DNA of 64,000 nucleotides, taken from positions 1 to 64,000 of the forward strand of contig JARLHO010000050.1 in the NCBI GenBank assembly GCA_031292215.1. The letters are read 5' to 3'. The notes under the pieces are model-generated. The model saw only the letters and a program-made list of their open reading frames with translations. It had not been told where the DNA came from and ran no database searches. The translations under genes and the position numbers were made by a program. This DNA is from Syntrophobacteraceae bacterium. GTDB taxonomy: Bacteria; Desulfobacterota; Syntrophobacteria; Syntrophobacterales; Syntrophobacteraceae. Below, in pieces: positions 56,490 through 64,000 of the stretch; position 1 is the first letter of the stretch; the number at the start of each line of letters is the position of its first letter.

Positions 56490-57199
56490 CGGTACCCGGC
56501 GAAGTTGTGTTCCTGTTTGACGTAGACAATACCCTGCTCGATAACGACCAGGTGGTGGGTGACCTCAGACACCATCTTGAGCGCGAGTTCGGAGCGAAGG
56601 CCCGGGACCGCTACTTCGCCATCCTGGAAGGGTTGTACGCCGAGCTTGGCTATGCGGACTACCTGGGGGCTTTGCAGCGCTTCCGGCTAGAAGACATGTG
56701 CGATCCGCGACTGCCGATACTGTCTTCGTTTCTGGTGGATTATCCGTTTGCAAACCGCTTGTATCCCGGTTCGCTCGCCGCCCTTGCCCATGTTCGCCCG
56801 TGGGGGGCGACGGTTGTCCTCTCCGATGGCGACATGATTTTCCAGCCGCGAAAAATTCAACGCTCGGGGCTATGGGAGGCGGTCGAGGGCCGCGTGCTCA
56901 TCTACATCCACAAAGAGCAGATGCTCGAAGATGTCGAGCGGCGCTACCCGGCGCGCCGTTATGTCATGGTCGACGATAAGCTGCGCATTCTGACAGCCAT
57001 GAAAAAGATCTGGGGAAAACGGTTGACGACCGTATGGCCCCGCCAGGGACATTATGCCCTCGACCAAAAAGATCTCGATGCGTATCCGCCCGCTGACGTG
57101 ACGGTTGAGCGCATCGAAGACTTGGTCCACTACGACTTAAACGCATTGCTCGGCGCCGATGCAGGTCGTCTCAGTCAATGCAGGGTAAAGGCAGAATGA
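56486..57199 (+). CDS. HAD superfamily hydrolase
   Basis: The protein has 237 residues. Motif I FLFDVDNTLLDND, motif II VVLSDGDM, a Lys in IQRSGLWEAVEGRVLIYIHK and motif III/IV YVMVDDKLRILTAMKKIWGK are all visible. It is likely a small-molecule phosphatase; the substrate is unknown. It ends a run of three sugar-phosphate genes and may act on a phosphorylated intermediate of that path. Confidence 0.85.
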   Translation: MTVPGEVVFLFDVDNTLLDNDQVVGDLRHHLEREFGAKARDRYFAILEGLYAELGYADYLGALQRFRLEDMCDPRLPILSSFLVDYPFANRLYPGSLAALAHVRPWGATVVLSDGDMIFQPRKIQRSGLWEAVEGRVLIYIHKEQMLEDVERRYPARRYVMVDDKLRILTAMKKIWGKRLTTVWPRQGHYALDQKDLDAYPPADVTVERIEDLVHYDLNALLGADAGRLSQCRVKAE

Positions 57200-57233
57200 A
57201 AAACAGTGTCGGGGATGCTGTTGGGGACGCGCC

Positions 57234-57333
57234 GGGACGAAAATAAAAAGGACTTAAGATTTCTTTTAAGTCCCTGAATTTGCGTGATAGCGGGGCTTGG
57301 ATTTGAACCAATGACCTTCGGGTTATGAACCCG
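57234..57333. repeat. Attachment-site repeat, left copy (attL) with tRNA fragment
   Basis: About 100 bp match 59268-59367. It contains a tRNA terminator-like hairpin (57250-57273) and the 3' half of the initiator tRNA from 57285, but with mutations (TGG to TGA at the CCA end) and no 5' half. Confidence 0.82.
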
Positions 57334-57513
57334 GAGGGTGGCTTTACCTGTATTTCTTAGAACCTCCAGAAATGTCCCGCAATAAGCCATTTCAGTAAAT
57401 AATCAGTTCGTTGACTTTACCTGTTTTTATCCTAAAATGTATCGAAAGTGTGAGGGGAAATGTGGGGGGATGAAAATCTTCGGGTTTCCTGATCGGGCCT
57501 TTATTCGGAAGGG

Positions 57514-58685
57514 ATGACGCCATGGCTGAAACAGGAAAGACTCAAGACGAAATACCCCGGAGTCTATTTCATCGAGGCGACCGTGCCGGGCGGCAAGCCT
57601 TAAAAAGTCTACTACATCCGTTACCGGCGCAAGGGGAAGATGATCGAGGAAAAGGTCGGAAAGCAGTTCCAAGACGATATGACCCTGGCGAGGGCGAGCG
57701 GAATCCGGGCGCTGAGAATGCAGGGCAATGAATCCACAAACCGGGAGCAACGCGAACAGGAGCGGCGGCGGGCGGAGGCAAAGTGGACCATAAACCGCCT
57801 ATGGGTAGAATACATGGCCGGGAAACCCGACCTCAAGGGAATCGTGACCGATGAGAACCGCCGAAGCATATCAAGCCGCTCTTCGGGGAAAAGGAACCGG
57901 GCGAAATCGTTCCCCTCGACGTGGACCGGCTAAGAGTAAAAATGGTCAAAACCCATGAGCCCGCTACCGTGCGGAACGCCTTGGAACTCTTGTGCCGGAT
58001 TATCAATTTCGGCGCTGATAAGCAGCTCTCCCCGAAATTGGGTTTTACTATCGAAATGCCCGAGGTTGATAACGTGACGACCGAGGACTTGCCCTCCGAC
58101 CAGTTATCAAGGCTCCTGGAAGAAATCGAAAGCACCCCCCATGTTCCAGGCCGCGAACCTGATGAAAATGGTCTTGTTTACCGGCATGAGGCGCGGGGAA
58201 CTCTTCCGGCTGGAAGTGGTCCGACCGGGATTTTGAGCGCGGTTTCATCGGTCTCCGCGACCCCAAGGGCGGCAAAAGCAAAAGCATTCCCATGAATACC
58301 GAAGCGCGGAAACTCTTGGAGAACCACGAGAGGACCGAAAGTCGGTTTGTCTTCCCGGGCAGGGGGGATAAAAAGCGTGTAGACATCCCCAAGACAGTGA
58401 ACCGCATAAAAGGCCGCTACGGGCCTGCCCGAAGATTTCCGGGCGCTGCATGGTCTGAGGCACGTTTATGCCTCCATGCCGGCTTCATCCGGGCAGGTCG
58501 ATATGTGTACCCTGCAAAAACTTATGACGCACAAAGGCCCGCAGATGACCCAACGATACGCCTTCTTGCGCGATGAGACGTTGCGGAAGGGTTCGGACCT
58601 GGCCGGAAGCATTGTCGGGCAGGCGATGAAGGGGACCAACGGCGACACAGGGAAGGTTATCAACTTTGAAAACGCGAGGGATTGA
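57514..58685 (+). pseudogene. int: Broken tyrosine integrase
   Basis: The start is MTPWLKQERLKTKYPGVYFI, the usual N-terminus of an integrase family of Desulfobacterota. A TAA interrupts at 57601-57603. The frame resumes KVYYIRYRRKGKMIEEKVGK and later shifts near 57850, 58170 and 58420. The core-binding domain lies near 57920-58120. The catalytic region TGMRRGELFRLEW, HGLRHVYASM and THKGPQMTQRYAFLRDE (Tyr) is readable only by joining frames. The element therefore cannot move by itself. Confidence 0.85.
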
Positions 58686-58687
58686 TT

Positions 58688-58897
58688 ATGAACGGATCGG
58701 AAGCCGAGAAGATCGAAGAGCGCTATTTGCCGAGCGTAGAAACGGCGAAGATCATCATCAAGGAATATTTCGAGCAGCACCACGGGGAGATCATCGACTA
58801 TGTCGATTTGGTGAATGCCCTGGACCTGCCGCTTCCTCTCATTGTCCAGGCATGCGAACAGCTTGACCAGGAAGGCAAAATTGCCGGAGTCGATTAG
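58688..58897 (+). CDS. Small winged-helix-like protein
   Basis: The protein has 69 residues. It is charged and helical (VETAKIIIKEYFEQHHGEII, YVDLVNALDLPLPLIVQACE, then QLDQEGKIAG), with the layout of a short winged helix. It follows the integrase by two bases, so it may have been the directionality factor or a cargo gene. No family is recognised. Confidence 0.5.
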   Translation: MNGSEAEKIEERYLPSVETAKIIIKEYFEQHHGEIIDYVDLVNALDLPLPLIVQACEQLDQEGKIAGVD

Positions 58898-59267
58898 AAG
58901 GGAAGATCACCGGGTCCACAGGGAAGCAGGCGACGCCATCGAGGGCGACCAAATCCTCATTGAATGCCGCAAGCCGGGCAAATGGCAGACAGTCAGAGGT
59001 TCGGAACAACACCATTACTTTGTTACCGCTGCGAGCAAGAATGCCTATGCCGTAGTCGTTAGAAGGTTTACCAACGTCAAAAAAAGATGATATTGTCTTT
59101 TGCCTTTCGCCCTGGCGGTCAAGTTCTTGCCTTTTGTACGGACGCATGCGGAAACCTCCCGGTTGAGGTTGGACGGACCCCGCCTTGATGATTTCACGGC
59201 TCCGGAAAGTAAAGGTGATTCGAGCGGCGAAATGGGCGAAATTGATCCGCCTATGGGGGATAGTGTG
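58898..59267. other. Rest of the integrated element, no supported gene
   Basis: A readable segment, GDQILIECRKPGKWQTVRGS, at 58945-59005 could be a protein remnant, but no start or family is apparent. The right attachment repeat begins at 59268. Confidence 0.4.
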
Positions 59268-59395
<128 letters not shown>

Positions 59396-59632
59396 ACAAC
59401 AAAATGAAGTATAGCCTGCCTCACCCTCGATGTCAACAAAAGACTAAAAGCCCCGCAAATGCGCCACAGACGCCAGGGTAGATGAATGTGCGCTAGATTT
59501 CGGGAAAATTAAAATCGATTTTCGCCTTCGATACGGCCATAAATTTACCCTGCGATGTCGATGTTACCATAGAGGCGCCCTCCCATTCTTGCTTTTTTTC
59601 TTTGTCTTTTGTCGCTCCCCTGACGGGGAGTT

Positions 59633-59815
59633 TACAATTACCCGCCTACTTACTTTTGCAATGACTCGCGCCTGGAGGGGCTGGGGCCGATCGCCCCCTT
59701 TTCGCAAAGCTGACAATTACCCACACATGCGCCCACTTACCCCTTAGCGGAGACTCCCAAGAAAGGGGCTTGGCCTGATCGCCCCCCTTTTTTGCAAAGG
59801 GGGGTTGGGGGATTT
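59633..59815. repeat. Two tandem copies of an interspersed repeat
   Basis: Two units begin ACAATTACCC (59635 and 59713) and each ends with a CGATCGCCCCC or TGATCGCCCCCC box and TTGCAAAG-like bases. The second unit is followed by GGGGGTTGGGGGATTT. A third copy lies inverted at 60042-60131. Confidence 0.6.
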
Positions 59816-59950
59816 ACTCTGCCGGCGCCGGAAAAAACGAAACAACTGTCCAATACACACCAGTTCGGGGGGCAAGGAGCCGGTCAAAAACGAGCGACGA
59901 TTTAGCTAGGCGAAAAACCCAATGATCGGGTTTTCTATCGGCAGAGTAAA
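59813..59950. repeat. Central cruciform sequence between the large inverted repeats
   Basis: TTTACTCTGCCG (59813-59824) and CGGCAGAGTAAA (59939-59950) are perfectly inverted. Between them AAAACCC and GGGTTTT form a second hairpin near 59916-59936. No gene is seen. Confidence 0.6.
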
Positions 59951-59999
59951 AGATTTTGGGTTATTCAGTACTCAGGTTTTTCGACCTCGATATCCTTAA

Positions 60000-60030
60000 G
60001 TACAGGGACGGAGTTTACTCCGTGCTGTAC
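60000..60030. repeat. Hairpin near the right inverted repeat
   Basis: GTACAG-GG-ACGGAG and CTCCGT-G-CTGTAC pair around TTTA, an imperfect 31-base palindrome. Confidence 0.55.
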
Positions 60031-60041
60031 GAATAGACTTG

Positions 60042-60131
60042 AAATCCCCCCAACCCCCCTTTGCAAAAAAGGGGGGCGGTCGAGGCAAATCTCCGGTAAG
60101 GGGTAGGTGGGCGTATGTGTGGGTAATTGTA
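60042..60131. repeat. Inverted copy of the interspersed repeat
   Basis: AAATCCCCCCAACCCCCCTT and following bases to TGGGTAATTGTA are the reverse complement of 59713-59815 with some small gaps. Together they form a large inverted repeat. Confidence 0.7.
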
Positions 60132-60282
60132 AGGACGGGAAGGGGGAAGGCAAGGGTTGGAATGACTGTGCCGGCATAATGGCTGTTTGCGGCCCGAAGA
60201 GGGATTTTTTCCAAGAAGACGCAACGGCTGTTTATTTTCCCGGGATTTGATATACTCCGGGGGCCTTCAAAGAAAGGGACTA

Positions 60283-61095
60283 ATGAGAGAAAACATTCGA
60301 ATAGCCATCATTCAGCCCAAACCGTACCCTTCGCCCGAAGATCCGCGAAATATCGGACACGCTCTTCAATTGATGGAAAGATGCCGTGGCGAACAACTCG
60401 ATGTCATCTGCCTGCCGGAGTACTTTCCGGCTCTTGGCGAACGCGAGATCGGCGCTGCCGCGCGAAAACTAAACAGCTACGTATTAGCCGGCATGATCGA
60501 AGAAGACGGCGCGAAGCGCTATAATACTTCGATGCTTTTTAGCAGGGCAGGGAAGCCGATAGGCAGACAGCGCAAGGTTAGCGTCGGAGCGATCGAGCGC
60601 GAGAGGCTGGGAATCTCTCCTGGCGACGGGGTGTTCCGGGGCTTTGAGACCGACTTTGGAAAAATCGGCATTCCGGTGGGCATCGATTTCTGGGGACAGC
60701 CTGAAGCCGGCCGCCAGCTATCCTACCAGGGCGTGGATATCGTTTTTAATCCGAGCGCATTTTCGGCCCTGCGCGGTCACTGGAAAACGGGGGGGCTGGT
60801 CCGAGCCTTCGATAATTTCCTTCCGATAGTTGGAATCAATACGGCCGACTACAACGCGATGATAGGAGATAAGCGCGTTCATCAGCACGGCGGGGGCAGT
60901 TTCATAATCCAGCCTCCTAAGATGCTGGATAAGGACGATTTCAATCGTTGGGCAAGATCCATTGACGACATCGAAAACTGGGCCGTTCTCGAGCTGGATG
61001 AACTCGAAAGTGTCCATATGGCGGACGTAAATCTTGCGAGCGCCTCCCGTTTTAGAAGCGAGTTTTTCAACCGGTTTGGCTTTAAAAAGGTTTGA
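60283..61095 (+). CDS. Nitrilase-fold protein lacking the catalytic cysteine
   Basis: The protein has 270 residues; AAAGGGAC precedes ATG 60283. The carbon-nitrogen hydrolase fold is clear: VICLPEYFPA with the Glu (46), RQRKVS with the Lys (98) and DFGKIGIPVGIDFWGQPEAG at the site of the nucleophile elbow. In active members the last segment reads like GVAICYD; here a Gly (133) stands in place of Cys. Glu, Lys and the Asp after the Cys are kept. It is therefore probably a non-hydrolytic or altered member. It lies 12 bases before a radical SAM gene and is probably co-transcribed with it. Confidence 0.82.
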   Translation: MRENIRIAIIQPKPYPSPEDPRNIGHALQLMERCRGEQLDVICLPEYFPALGEREIGAAARKLNSYVLAGMIEEDGAKRYNTSMLFSRAGKPIGRQRKVSVGAIERERLGISPGDGVFRGFETDFGKIGIPVGIDFWGQPEAGRQLSYQGVDIVFNPSAFSALRGHWKTGGLVRAFDNFLPIVGINTADYNAMIGDKRVHQHGGGSFIIQPPKMLDKDDFNRWARSIDDIENWAVLELDELESVHMADVNLASASRFRSEFFNRFGFKKV

Positions 61096-61107
61096 GGGTC
61101 TCTATCC

Positions 61108-62055
61108 ATGGCAAATGCGCGCCCCGGCTATCTCGATCTTTATGAGAGCGGCGAACTGCTGCAAAGAGCCCAGGCGTTGGATGCAAAGCTTAATAATTGC
61201 GATCTGTGTCCTCGCGGGTGCGCAATTGACCGAAAAAACGGGGAATTGGGCTACTGCGGGGTGGGAAGCCTGCCCCGGGTCGCCTCCATAAATTTGCACC
61301 ACTGGGAGGAGCCTCCCATCTCGGGCACAGGGGGCTCGGGCACGATATTTTTTTCCGGCTGCACCCTCGGGTGCATCTTTTGCCAGAACTACCCGATCAG
61401 CCAGATGGGGGTGGGCCGCGACATGAGTATCGAAGACCTTGCCAGCGGCATGCTGGGTCTCCAAAAAAGAGGCGCCCACAACATAAACCTGGTAAGCTCA
61501 ACCCATCAGATGGCAGCCGTTGTCCGCGCTCTTATCCCGGCGGTCGAAAAGGGGCTTCGCATACCGCTCGTCTTCAACTCGGGCGGATACGAGTCCCCCG
61601 AAACCCTAAGGCTTCTCGATAAAATCATCGATATCTACCTGCCCGACATCAAATACTCGGATCCGCAAAGCAGTGCGAAATATTCCGGCGCACCCGATTA
61701 TGTCGGCTACAACCGCAGGGCTCTATGCGAAATGTGGCGCCAGGTCGGCCCACTTTTTACCGATGATGCGGGAATCGCGCGAAAAGGAATGATGGTGCGC
61801 CACCTGGTGCTGCCCGAAAACCTCGCCGGCTCACGCGAATCCCTCGCGTTTCTAGCCGAGCAGATGGGCCCGGGGGTTTGGGTCAGCCTTATGAACCAGT
61901 ATTTTCCGGCGCACAAGGGCCCCAATTCTCCACCCCTTGACAGGAAAACGACCGAAGAAGAATATGAGGCCGTATTCACCGCAATGATCGATTCGGGAAT
62001 AGGTAACGGTTACGTTCAGGGGGACGGGCTGGTTAGTCCGGGTGATTTTTCTTGA
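61108..62055 (+). CDS. Radical SAM protein, PflA/PflX-like
   Basis: The protein has 315 residues. An N-terminal cysteine motif CDLCPRGCAIDRKNGELGYC precedes the radical SAM cluster motif CTLGCIFCQN (CxxxCxxC). The rest forms the TIM-barrel half: NLVSSTHQMAAVVRALI, FNSGGYESPETLRLL, DIYLPDIKYSD. This matches the group of pyruvate formate-lyase activase-like proteins (COG1313) with unknown targets. It uses S-adenosylmethionine to create a radical, probably on a partner enzyme. The neighbour encodes an odd nitrilase-like protein. It overlaps the converging response regulator by 23 bases at the stop codons. Confidence 0.88.
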   Translation: MANARPGYLDLYESGELLQRAQALDAKLNNCDLCPRGCAIDRKNGELGYCGVGSLPRVASINLHHWEEPPISGTGGSGTIFFSGCTLGCIFCQNYPISQMGVGRDMSIEDLASGMLGLQKRGAHNINLVSSTHQMAAVVRALIPAVEKGLRIPLVFNSGGYESPETLRLLDKIIDIYLPDIKYSDPQSSAKYSGAPDYVGYNRRALCEMWRQVGPLFTDDAGIARKGMMVRHLVLPENLAGSRESLAFLAEQMGPGVWVSLMNQYFPAHKGPNSPPLDRKTTEEEYEAVFTAMIDSGIGNGYVQGDGLVSPGDFS

Positions 62056-63442
62056 AAGTTTTCGAATCGAGCCGGGTTTCGCGCATAAGCCTGTGGAGGT
62101 ATTGGCGCTTTAGTCCGGATTCGCGGGCCGCCTTGGAGACATTGCCTTCGTTGCGGCTCAAAACCCGGGATATGTATTCGGAGTGGAACTTGTCGATCAG
62201 GGCGTCTTTGGCTTCCTTAAAGGGCATGGAAAAGAGCTCGCAGGACTGGCCGATTTCTTGCGGCGCCCGGGGGACCGCTCCTGCGGCCGCTATGTCCGAA
62301 AATTCGAGACATTCCCCCGAGGCCATTATAACGCCTCTTTCAATGGTGTGCTCCAGTTCGCGAACGTTTCCGGGCCAATCCCTGCCGATCATGTCCCGCA
62401 TAAGTTCGTTCGATATCCTTTTTACCCTCTTGTCGTAGAGGCCGTTGTACTTATCGAGAAAATGGGAGACCAGAAGCGGGATGTCCTCTTTGCGTTCCAC
62501 AAGGCTTGGAAGCCGGATATTTATCCCATTGAGCCGATAGAACAGATCCTCTCGAAACGCCCCTTTTTTGATCATTTCGGCCAGGTTCTGGTTGGTGGCC
62601 GCAATGAATCGGATGTCCGTTTTGGAGATGGAATTAGACCCCACGACTTTGTATTCGCCCTCCTGGAGGAGGCGCAGAAGTTTTACCTGCGTGGAGGGAT
62701 TGAGGTCGCCGATCTCGTCGAGGAAAAGCGTCCCGTGGTTGGCCTCCTCGACCAGCCCCTTCTTGTTGCGGATAGCGCCGGTAAAGGCGCCCTTGACGTG
62801 GCCGAACAACTCGGATTCAATAATCGATTCGGGAATCGTGCTGCAGTCGATCGGAATAAACTGCTGAGCGCTCCTTGCGCTTTGAGTATGAAGCGCGCGG
62901 GCGACCAGTTCCTTGCCGGTCCCGGAGTCTCCGGTTATCAGGACGGTAGCCGAAGTTTTCGCCACTTTTTCAATCTGGTCGGAAAGAGACTGCATGATGG
63001 GCGTATAGCCCACGAGCATTGGCAGAATCGTTTTTTCTTCGAGCTTTTGGCGAAGGTAGCTGTTTTCCTGCTGAAGCTTTTGCCAGTTGAGCGCCTGCTC
63101 GATGACGTGAAGAATCCTCTCTTTTCGGAAGGGCTTGGTGATGTAATCGAAAGCTCCCTTGCGGGTGGCTTGAAGGGCCGACTCGATCGTCCCGTAGGCG
63201 GTCATTATGATCACCGCAGTCCGGGGGTTTTTCTGCTTTACCTCCTCCAGCACCTGGATCCCGCTCCTGCCCGGCATCTTGAGATCGGTCAGCACCACAT
63301 CGAAGCTCTTTTGCTCCAGGAGCTGCGTCAATTCCTGGGGGTCGCTTAGCGTGGTCAGCTCATGGGAGCTTTTCTCGGATACGATCCTGCTCAAAAGGGC
63401 CAACATGTCGTGTTCGTCGTCCAAGGCAAGAATTGAGGACAT
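62033..63442 (-). CDS. Sigma-54 dependent response regulator (REC-AAA-Fis)
   Basis: An NtrC-type activator of 469 residues. ATG 63442 has AAAGGTGATAAGG upstream; an extension to 63535 is less likely. REC (acidic DDEH, phospho-Asp in VVLTDLKMPG, Lys in ITKPFRK), AAA+ domain with GDSGTGKE, the GAFTGA loop, Walker B HGTLFLDEIGD, and GNVRELEHT are complete. The C-terminal HTH reads AARESGLKRQYLHRLMRETR. The recognition helix differs from that of the activator at 38501, so a different site is expected. A sensor gene diverges from it at 63613 and is the likely partner. Confidence 0.93.
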   Translation of the reverse strand: MSSILALDDEHDMLALLSRIVSEKSSHELTTLSDPQELTQLLEQKSFDVVLTDLKMPGRSGIQVLEEVKQKNPRTAVIIMTAYGTIESALQATRKGAFDYITKPFRKERILHVIEQALNWQKLQQENSYLRQKLEEKTILPMLVGYTPIMQSLSDQIEKVAKTSATVLITGDSGTGKELVARALHTQSARSAQQFIPIDCSTIPESIIESELFGHVKGAFTGAIRNKKGLVEEANHGTLFLDEIGDLNPSTQVKLLRLLQEGEYKVVGSNSISKTDIRFIAATNQNLAEMIKKGAFREDLFYRLNGINIRLPSLVERKEDIPLLVSHFLDKYNGLYDKRVKRISNELMRDMIGRDWPGNVRELEHTIERGVIMASGECLEFSDIAAAGAVPRAPQEIGQSCELFSMPFKEAKDALIDKFHSEYISRVLSRNEGNVSKAARESGLKRQYLHRLMRETRLDSKTFKKNHPD

Positions 63443-63612
63443 CCTTATCACCTTTTCGGGATCAGAGGGTTTTACGGAACCGGATATCCCGGCCCGGGGG
63501 CTCTTTGAGATGTAACCGATGAATTTTCGCTCCACTTTCGTTAAAGAGTCAAATAAAATGTCATTAAAAAGTTGCAGTCGAGTTTTTATCGACCCTCTTT
63601 AACTCCAGTCGT

Positions 63613-64000
63613 ATGGATGAAACACAAAAAATGTATTCAAAGTCCAGGACCAACCGTTTCAAAGTTTTGAAGGTCCTCAGTATCGCCGCCGTTTTGCTCG
63701 TTGCCGCGGCGTCCTGGCTCGCCATCTCCACTGCCGAGTACATGAAGGATACGGTAAGAAGCCAGTTTAACGAACAGCAACTGGCCCTGGCCAGGTTGGG
63801 CGCCCAGAGGATCGAGGCGCACATCGACAGCGCCATGGGCGACTTGCAGCTCTTAGACTCCCTTCCCGCCATTCAGTACTTCGACCCCGCGCGCTACAAG
63901 ACCCTGCTGCTGTCGATACTGCCGGTTTTTAACGAAAGCTCCATCATAACGATTTATCGTGTGGATGCTCAGGGCAAGCTGGTTTTCAGCGCGAGCGAGC
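63613..64000 (+). CDS. Membrane sensor, probable histidine kinase N-terminus (cut by window end)
   Basis: The frame is open to the last base (129 codons). A positively charged N-terminus, one helix (VLSIAAVLLVAAASWLAIST) and then a periplasmic helical/PAS-like region (QLALARLGAQRIEAHIDSAM, SSIITIYRVDAQGKLVFSAS) match the dCache sensor domains of histidine kinases. It diverges from the response regulator at 62033-63442. No kinase domain is visible in the window, so the call rests on the N-terminus and context. ATG 63631 is an alternative start; no clear ribosome binding site exists. Confidence 0.65.
   Translation, partial: MDETQKMYSKSRTNRFKVLKVLSIAAVLLVAAASWLAISTAEYMKDTVRSQFNEQQLALARLGAQRIEAHIDSAMGDLQLLDSLPAIQYFDPARYKTLLLSILPVFNESSIITIYRVDAQGKLVFSASE

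Noticed and set aside
57285-57333. Second initiator tRNA gene
   Set aside because: Only the 3' half is present, the anticodon arm end is changed and the CCA is mutated; it is an attachment-site copy.
62183-63349. 388-codon plus-strand frame opposite the response regulator
   Set aside because: Antisense shadow; the minus-strand frame has all NtrC-family motifs.

Overview
The window looks like chromosome of a Desulfobacterota (deltaproteobacterial) bacterium, probably from the Syntrophobacter neighbourhood. This rests on the mix of MreB, FtsH, GlnE, CarAB and PurF types, the number of sigma-54 activators and the integrase type. No rRNA is present and I could run no search, so the genus is a guess. 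Gene density is high in the housekeeping parts. The middle and right parts are accessory-like, with pseudogenes and many repeats.

Layout. 1-4.9 kb: mreB, hemolysin III, DUF1003 and ftsH on the + strand. 5-7.2 kb: a broken Uma2-type gene, a cold-shock gene with promoter and terminator, and small genes. 7.2-15.9 kb: one giant cyclic beta-glucan synthase (ndvB-like). 16-23.9 kb, minus strand: carA-carB-purF and an M48 peptidase with TPRs. 24.3-27 kb: glnE, preceded by a duplicated copy of its own 5' end and carrying two copies of a palindromic repeat inside the gene. 27-28.4 kb: a second Uma2 remnant and a coiled-coil protein of unknown function.

The most interesting part is 28.4-46.4 kb. Five gene groups share one promoter design: an upstream site close to TGTTRCAYGYGACAC, then 34-37 bp later the palindrome GTTGCATGCAAC, then 107-110 bp later a sigma-54 type -24/-12 promoter, then a long leader. 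The groups encode BON-domain proteins, a phospholipase-D lipoprotein, CsbD and small membrane proteins, a SYLF protein, a Spy/CpxP-like protein, a Gly/Tyr-rich secreted protein and a stand-alone receiver domain. A soluble histidine kinase and a REC-PAS-AAA-Fis activator are encoded in the middle and are the natural candidates for control. An RpoH-like sigma factor lies beside the SYLF gene. I read this as a self-contained sigma-54 envelope/stress regulon.

46.4-57.2 kb: a MITE-like element, YflT-like and UspA stress proteins, then a sugar-phosphate island. Alpha-glucan phosphorylase, a stomatin-like protein, phosphoketolase, class I aldolase and a HAD hydrolase are intact. Transaldolase, GlgX, a second HAD protein and acetate kinase survive only as fragments.

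57.2-59.4 kb: a small dead integrative element in the initiator tRNA gene, bounded by 100-bp direct repeats and carrying a broken tyrosine integrase. 59.4-60.2 kb: nested inverted repeats. 60.3-64 kb: a nitrilase-fold protein lacking the catalytic cysteine, a radical SAM protein, a second sigma-54 response regulator, and the start of a divergent membrane sensor that runs off the window.
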